Shown here one piece after another: positions 57,485 through 64,000 of a DNA stretch of 64,000 nucleotides (position 1 is its first letter; each line of letters opens with the position of its first letter). The stretch spans positions 26,944,224 through 27,008,223 of the forward strand of contig NC_079214.1 in assembly GCF_029633865.1 (NCBI RefSeq), read 5' to 3'. Position numbers and translations under genes: made by a program. The stretch is from Lampris incognitus (Eukaryota; Chordata; Actinopteri; Lampriformes; Lampridae). The notes below the pieces were generated by a model, which saw only the letters and a program-made list of their open reading frames with translations, made no database searches and was not told the DNA's origin.

Positions 57485-57971
57485 CTGATCCAGCTTTTTA
57501 TCTCGTACGTTGCCACGAAGTCCTGCAACATGATCTTTTTACTGGCAGAACTTTAGCTACCTAAAATTGCGACAAGGAGGCCTTAGCCAGGAAAATATTT
57601 ACTCCGAGAAGATTGTGCCGTGACACCAGAATGACTGAAGCTAAGCTAGCAACAGCCTCGGACAAAGCTAGCATGAGTGAACACGACTACACAGATGGAT
57701 GCAACAACCGCCATAGGCGAATTTCCGAAATGCAGAGAGGCAAGGGAAGGCTTATTATTATTCATAAAGAAGCGCTACCTGATTGGCTGGTGAAACGTTG
57801 CCGCTCTAACGTTCGCGTTGCTCCTGTCAAAGCACGTGATTCCTTCGTTGCCCTGACAATGCTTGGCTAGTCAGCTACGTTAGCTAGCATAAGTTATAAC
57901 CGAGCTTCGCCCATCACATCAATATACTATATATACTTATCAAAACAACTACTTGTCCTATTTCTATATAT
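57485..57971 (+). other. Downstream flank of duplication unit 1, possible exon-like ORF
   Basis: An open frame at 57613-57870 (MTEAKLATASDKASMSEHDY; the ATG is at 57631) has no recognised relative. Its start region is repeated at 62570-62680, where the frame differs. It may be an old first exon or chance. The DNA ends at the solo LTR at 57972. Confidence 0.3.
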
Positions 57972-58128
57972 TGTAGCGAATTCGGGGGACAACGCAATCA
58001 CAGGAACTGCCGCGGCCGGGAAGCGAACCCGTATCGCCCGCACCGCAGGAGACATCGCTAACCGCTAGACTAAAGAGTAAGACCCGCCAGCCAGCGGCCA
58101 GCGTGTCTACTAATCCATGCACGTTACA
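57972..58128 (-). mobile_element. Solo LTR of the tRNA-bearing TRIM-like family
   Basis: This 157-bp LTR is nearly identical to 55524-55680, with the best-preserved tRNA-like module of the window (TTTAGTCTAGCGGTTAGCG and GGGTTCGCTTCCCGG on the minus strand). It sits at the join between the two duplication units. ATAT precedes it, but no matching duplication follows, as expected if it arose by LTR-LTR recombination. Confidence 0.85.
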
Positions 58129-59930
58129 CTATACGCGGAGTAATACGGTGGTGAGCCTATACTATAGGTAATACGACGAAAGGCCAGTAGGCGTGCTCTC
58201 AGGCGGATGTACGTAAGTAGAACTGAAGTCAGTTAGGATACGCATACACGGTTGTTGTTCTTTGTTCCTGAATACAGTTCATAAAAAGGACTACCCGCCA
58301 GTCTCCTCATCAGTATAAACCACAACACTATTTTTTACTCAAATCGCCACGGGTTTAGGATCCATTAACAGTGGTCGTCAATTGCTACTGTTAACACAAT
58401 TTATGCCCACTCCTATCAAATCCCCACGAGTTTAGTATCCATTAACATTGGTCGTCAGTAGCTACTGTTAACACTGCCCACTCCTATCCTTTACCCAAAT
58501 CGCCACGGGTTTAGGATCCATTAACAGTGGCCACCAGTTGCTACTATTAACACTCAGTATTCCACTTCACAATTGACCCAAGTCTGTCTTTCCTTTCATT
58601 TATACATGTCAAGGGCTTGGGAAGTTTGTCTGGAGAGATTACATAAAAGCAAAGTCAAAGAGAGACACAATATGTGACATATTTATTTAGTTAAGCCGCT
58701 TGCACTTTATTTGCCTTCATTATTTTATGTCTGTGAATGTTCTCATTCATCCAGGTCACGGCTATCCAAAGGAGTTGAATCAAGTGCAACTGGATATATA
58801 CCAGGAGTTGAATCAAGTGCAACTGGATATATACCAAGTCCAGTTGCACTTGATTCAACTCCTTTGGATACTTCATTATTTTAGTTTTTTGTTTTCTGCC
58901 CGAAACCCATGAGGGGGAAGGATGAAGATTTTGTAGGTTTCTTATTTAATAAGAAAATGTCTCTCTCGCTCCCCCCCCCCTCTCTCGCTCTCTCTCTCTC
59001 CACGCTCTCACCCTGAATATGCAATAAGAAAAATCATCTTGATGAGTCTGTTGTTTACCTTTTTTATTATTTGTTAACTGGGTAAACTTGCTGATTGCTA
59101 CAATATTTATTGACATACTGTACTTGCATTTGGAAAAGTACATTTAATTTGCAAAGACTACAGAATGGTACAAAAGGAGCCAGCTAACCTGCATCAAGAT
59201 CACATCATAGAGTTGTGCAAGAGGAGACATAAACCTACATCAAACCGTATCACTAATGAAAATAATATATTATGGGTATTTTGGTAGACAGTTTAATTAA
59301 TAGTATTTGGTAGACAGTGTAATTGTCCATGGTGGGAATGTGTATGAATTGGTTACAAGAAAATGATTAGTCTAGTATGCTATGGACATAACATCCTCTT
59401 ACACTTTGTAAGAGTTGCATGGACTCCTGTATAATTAGTCAAATGAGATATGTCAGACAAGCAAATTGAACAGCTGTGTTGTCTGTCTACTGTGGGTTAC
59501 TGCATTAGCCAGCTAACTTATGATTCAACAAAACCACTGACGTTACTGATACTGGTATCCAGCACAACTAGCAAACGTTAGGTATATCAATGGCAGACTA
59601 GCGTTAGCTGGCTAACAAGTTCACTTTTTGCAATCAATATAAATGTTTAGGTAACGTTATTAGGATATCCAAAGTAACATTAATTAGCTAGTTAGCTAGC
59701 TAGCTAACATAACACAAATCATTAACATTGTTAGCTAACGTTAGTTTGCAATCACTGATTGTTGTTAGCTAGCTAGTTAGCCAACATAGCGATAATCGCG
59801 TTGTTAGCTAGCTAAAAGGTAATCAATTTGCAATTGATACACTAGTGCTAGCTAATCTTAGTTAGCAATCGCTAATTACTAAGAAGTTACTGCAGCTGGC
59901 TAGTTAGCCAGTTAATACAGCTAGCTAGGT
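58129..59930. repeat. Segmental duplication, unit 2
   Basis: This is the second copy of 55681-57484, colinear throughout, with small indels such as in the (CT)n run near 58985 and the TAGC-rich part. The similarity ends at CTAGCTAGGT, where Pao-like gag sequence begins. Confidence 0.88.
58763..58870. repeat. Perfect 32-bp inverted repeat, second copy
   Basis: Arms 58763-58794 and 58839-58870, identical in structure to 56315-56422. Confidence 0.92.
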
Positions 59931-59936
59931 CCCAAT

Positions 59937-60614
59937 TGTTCAAACGACTGAGTGTTTATATAGTCTCTGGTGCGTTGGAATGGGCCATCTTGTGTTAAGT
60001 CTTGTAACTCACCATGAGAGTCTTTTACCCAAAACTCAGCTGCGGCTGCCTCTTCATAAACAGCTGCCTCTTTTAATGCTGCTGTGGCTTCCTTCTGCTG
60101 CCTTAAAACATGAAGATCTGCTTTGATCTTTGCCTTTTGCGTCATCATTGCTGCCTCCTTCTCTGCCATAGGATACCTTTATCTTAGCTGCCTCTGCTTT
60201 GGCTTTAGCCCTTGTGGCAGCAGCACTGTGGTATGACCGTGACGTTGAAGAGGATTTGCGAGAGCTGGAGACTGACGCTCGAGACCTTGTATGCAGGCTC
60301 ATCTGAGATGGACGTTCATCAGTAGTTGAGGCTTGAGTTGACCTACGAGTTGCTTCTGAGGGAGGAAACCCCACCTGCAGGTCTGGTGGAAGTTCACTAG
60401 CGTTGCCGGGAACCTGAGACGCCAGCTGTGGTTGAGAGAGGCGTTCCTTGTTCTTGCTGCGGGCCCCGGAGTCCATCTGTAGGTGAGCCTGGCGTTCGTC
60501 GTTTTTGTTGCTGAGGGCCCCAGATTCCATGTGCGGGTGAGACAGGACGTCGTCGTTGTTGTGGTTCAGGGTCTCCGTCTGCAGTTGAGACTGGCGTTCA
60601 CCGTTGCTGCTCAA
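59937..60614 (-). pseudogene. Pao/BEL-like gag N-terminal fragment
   Basis: A minus-strand frame from 60614 encodes a Ser/Gln/Asn-rich start, then ASVSSSRKSSSTSRSYHS and ATRAKAKAEAAKIK. After a frameshift near 60180 the coiled coil goes on (KAKIKADLHVLRQQKEATAA, LKEAAVYEEAAAAEF). This Ser-rich plus Ala/Lys/Glu coiled-coil layout is common at the start of BEL/Pao gag proteins of fish. The fragment ends abruptly at 59937, at the edge of the duplication. Recognition is by style only. Confidence 0.5.
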
Positions 60615-61153
60615 GGTGGCTCATCTTCACAGCATTACGTGATGGAATGCAGAGTGCTGATTACAGTTATTTTGCAGTCTTCTCCCGCTGGGTGGTTATC
60701 ATTTTACAATTCTGTCCTCGGCACATGAGTTCTGTGCAGTGCCTAGACAGATAGCTAACACGAATGAGGGACAAAGCTTTCCACTGGAGTAGTTTAATCA
60801 CTCGTTGCAATTTTGTAAAACTGAAACACACAAAGCACAATGTGAACACATTAAAATAAGAATATTAAACAATTGTTACCTCAATTAACATGTTTCTTTT
60901 ACAGGTACTCTCACCAGGATCAACATTCACAAAGGTAAGTACAATCCAAATTTCAACATAACAAACTTTTCCTATGTAACAATAAACTATAGCTCTATTA
61001 ATAGAGAACTTCCTTCCAGTTTCAAATAATGATGGGTAAGTATATGGTAGGTAAACTACAGAGCACACAAAACAGAACAATGAATGTGATGCACAGCTAT
61101 CAGCAAGTAATGTCAGGCTACCATGCACGAGGCTAGGCTAACGGTATATAGCT

Positions 61154-61250
<97 letters not shown>

Positions 61251-62106
61251 AACCGACGTAACGTTAAACACTCATAGAAACCCATGATTTAACTTTTCCC
61301 ATAACACACATTCATTTCTAACTTAAACACGAAATAACACCATATTTACTGATAGATCTTCTCTACGGGACACAAAAACAACTGTAGAGCACATCCATTA
61401 ACGTTACTTTTGTTTTCAAGCGAACTCATACTGAAAGGAAATGCCGTTATGACAACATGGGCTGGCACCGCATCACTTCCTTGCAGGAGCAATAACCCTT
61501 CCGCCAGTAGGTGGCACTATAGTTTCAAAATACTAATAACAGAAATGACAGGAGTCAGCACAAACACATTTATGAAAAGTCAACTTATTCAACTTTATTG
61601 TTGGGGACAATGGTGCAAGTATTCAGACCCTTTACTTGAATATGTATACATGTTTGATTGATATTACGGGTGCATTCATTTGAATGGTGCAGTTAAAGGC
61701 TGAGCTTAACATCAGCACACATCACATTTTTAAATTATAGCTGGACATTGGTTTGTCAGTGCACAACAGACAGTGACAATCTTATCTAAAAATGGGACTG
61801 CCTCACGTTCACATGGAAGTATCATGTTGATGGATATGGTTCCTGTTAAGATTTTATACTTCTGACAACCATTTCCGATGACCCTTTCAACGTAGATTCT
61901 CAGTCTGTCTGTTGTGTGTCTTCTTTTATTACAATTTTAGCGATAAAAAAGAAAGCGAATGAAAGGAAAATGCTCCGAGTACAGCGTTTACCACAAATAT
62001 ACCACAACAGCGTTTACCACAGAAATACCAGAAACATGGCGGCTGACTCAGAGCGCGCTTGTGTGTGACGTCATCTGTCAAAGACCTATATAAACGGTTA
62101 GTTAAA
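60615..62106. other. Intergenic DNA with a long (CA)n microsatellite
   Basis: (CA)n fills about 61155-61248. The rest has no convincing gene. Confidence 0.5.
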
Positions 62107-62682
62107 GTTAGGTAACGTTATTAGGATATCCAAAGTAACATTAATGTTAGCTAGCTAGCTAACGTTAGCTAGCATTAGCTAATGTTGTTAGCTGTCTAGC
62201 TAGCTAACATAACGCAAATCATTAACATTGTCAGCTAATGCTAGTTTGCAATTGCTGATTGTTGTTAGCTATGTAGCTAACGTAACGATAATCACGTTGT
62301 TAGCTAGCTAAAAAGTAATCTGAAACCGATACACTAGTGTTAGCTAACCTTAGTTAGCAATCGCTAATTACTAAGAAGTTACTGCAGCTGGCTAGCTAGC
62401 CAGTTAATACAGCTAGCTAGAGCATCTGATCTATCTTTTTATCTCGTATGTTGCTGCGAAGTCCCGCAATGTGATCTTTTTAAACTGGCAGAACATTAGC
62501 TACCTAAAAATGCGACAAGGTGGCCTTAGCCAGGAAAATAATTACCCCGAGAAGATCGTGCCGTGACACCGGAATGACTGAAGCTAAGCTAGCAACAGCC
62601 TCGGACAAAGCTAGCATGAGTGAACACATCTACGCACAGATGGATGTAACAACCGCCGGAGGCGAATTTCCAAAATGCAGGG
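62107..62682. repeat. Third, partial copy of the duplicated sequence
   Basis: The sequence from GGTAACGTTATTAGGATATC to GCGAATTTCCAAAATGCAG corresponds to about 57210-57743, more diverged than unit 2. It includes the TAGC-rich stretch and the part following the end of unit 2. The match is cut at 62683 by the Copia LTR. Confidence 0.8.
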
Positions 62683-63733
62683 TGGCAGGGTTTTAGTTGA
62701 ATTGTTCAGCGATTCTGGTGTTCATACGCAGTGCTAGACCGAAATAAATGCTAACTTTACGGAAGAATAAATACACAGTTGGGCGTCAGTTCTCCTCTTA
62801 CCGGAATCAACGTAGAAAGAGAAACGTTATTGACAGATGCACATTGTTATTGTAACGGGGGCAGTCCTATGCTGTTCTATGCTGGTCAGCCTGCTGCATG
62901 CCCGTCACTCTCATCATTAGCTCTGCGTTGTGTTCTAGTTGGGTGGGGCCCCAGGTGTTGTGGGGGCCCTCAGTCTCTCATCATCATCATCATCATCATC
63001 ATGATCAAGGAAGGAGGGGGGACACACAGGACTCTATTTGGCCCACCTTGCCATTTATTTTGGTTTCAAACCCTTCGACAAACGTCCAGTCCTCCAGCGG
63101 GAGCGGTGTTTCTTACGGACGTGGGGGTCGAAGTTCAACCACTGCCCGGACTTCACTCGTGTGCGTTAGAAGGAGAAACCGTCCACGGGACTCCGATGTA
63201 AGAAAGGATAAACAAGTATTTTATCCCACAGCTTGCAGTATCTTCTTACAGGGATACTCAAGGTTACGTTCTCCTCAACCAGCAAAACTGTCCTACGGTA
63301 AGAAATACGTGTGGCTCGGCTCGATTGCTGCTTGAGACTCCTCCCACAAAACAAAAATGGCCTCTCCCGCGTTCCCTCTTCCGTGTACCCACAAGACCTC
63401 TCTCTTAAAGCGACAGTACATGTATATGACGGTCGTTGGAAAACATACATAAAAGTAAATAATGACATAAAATAAAATGTAGTAAACACAAATAACAGCA
63501 CACAGACAGGATTTGGTGATATTTCATACTCAAACAAAATAAAATAAAAACATTAATTTTAACCTGGTTACATTATATACGCACAGACCACATGTCAATC
63601 TCGGCGCATTTCATTGGCTGTTATCATTGTCTATCTTACAGTATCCGTATGTACTCATGAAGTTTGCCCGTGTTAATACAAAAATAGAGATTTACTTCTA
63701 CAATTGAGAGCACACATTTCATTTATATCAACA
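62683..63733 (-). mobile_element. Copia-type 3' LTR, split by a solo LTR
   Basis: On the minus strand the LTR starts TGTTGATATAAATGAAATG at 63733, just after the purine tract AAGTGGGGG, and ends AAAACCCTGCCA at 62683, where the duplicated host DNA resumes. Without the 722-bp solo LTR and its 4-bp duplication it is about 325 bp. The element body lies beyond the window end. Confidence 0.75.
62851..63572 (-). mobile_element. Solo LTR, copy 2, inside the Copia LTR
   Basis: This 722-bp near-identical copy of 54290-55011 has the same ends. A 4-bp target duplication TTAT lies at 62847-62850 and 63573-63576. I noticed a single substitution between the two (near 54732 and 63293). It splits the Copia LTR next to its TATA-like GTATATAA. 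Confidence 0.88.
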
Positions 63734-63760
63734 CCCCCACTTGCTCTCATGTTGTTCATC

Positions 63761-64000
63761 TTAACTCAAAACATCATAAGATTTTCTACCTCGCATCATG
63801 TAACCTTTCACTTGCATGGTTACTCTCCAAACAAACTTTGCAAACTTAATCAACTTAATTTTTGTTGCAGGTTTTGTCATCACATCTGCTACCATCTGGT
63901 CTGTTGGGCAACACTCCAGACTTATTTTTCCGTCATTCACAGTTGACCTTACAAAGTGATACTTTATGGCAACGTGCTTACATCTCTGTCTGCTTACAGG
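63761..64000 (-). pseudogene. Copia-type Pol C-terminus (RNase H end), partial
   Basis: The minus-strand frame enters at 64000 and stops at TAA 63761-63763, 79 codons in the window. The motifs HVAIKYHFVRS and LECCPTDQMVADVMTKP are the conserved end of Copia RNase H (usual form HIDIKYHFIRE ... ADILTKP). A purine tract and the LTR follow. No break is seen in this part, so it may belong to a longer intact frame outside the window. Typed pseudogene only because its LTR is disrupted. Confidence 0.85.

Overview
This is a window of a ray-finned (teleost) fish nuclear genome. Three vertebrate genes with GT/AG introns can be rebuilt exon by exon: the 5' part of usp8 on the minus strand (280-3081), a complete histidine decarboxylase gene hdc on the plus strand (22668-30908), and a complete very-long-chain acyl-CoA synthetase gene slc27a2 on the minus strand (31857-43701). 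Human USP8, HDC and SLC27A2 lie close together on chromosome 15, so this is a conserved block. Fish-type SINEs, LINEs, MITEs and LTR elements fill the rest.

Layout. 1-3850: usp8 exons 2-6 and its promoter. 3850-8840: microsatellites, a GC-rich tandem duplication, a long-TIR MITE and dispersed repeats. 8839-16555: a nest of LTR elements. Gypsy-A (tRNA-Leu-type primer site) sits inside the reverse transcriptase of an older LINE. It contains Gypsy-B1 (tRNA-Ser-type primer site), whose 5' LTR holds a third, solo-LTR-like insertion. 16556-22380: rest of the split LINE, a SINE, a miniature LTR element and dispersed repeats. 22568-30908: hdc, with a SINE and an RTE LINE in its intron 8. 31857-43701: slc27a2. 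Its intron 8 carries a SINE split by an L2 LINE of about 4.5 kb whose 5' end is built of about 500-bp tandem monomers; intron 1 carries another LINE in antisense. 45233-55094: Gypsy-C on the minus strand, interrupted by the young Gypsy-B2 and by a solo LTR. 55257-62682: a miniature LTR element, then a tandem duplication of about 1.8 kb and a third partial copy. 62683-64000: 3' end of a Copia element whose LTR is split by a second copy of the same solo LTR.

Most unusual signal. There is a family of miniature LTR retrotransposons (TRIM-like) of about 420 bp. They have no coding capacity, LTRs of about 150 bp, a primer site like the one used by Gypsy-A and a purine tract. Their LTRs contain a tRNA-like module with A-box and B-box motifs. 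One full copy (55257-55680), two solo LTRs (45320-45459, 57972-58128) and a diverged second subfamily with a different tRNA-like module (17575-17951) are present. Plant Cassandra elements, which carry 5S rRNA in their LTRs, are the closest parallel I know. The LTRs of this family also border the tandem duplication at 55.5-59.9 kb.
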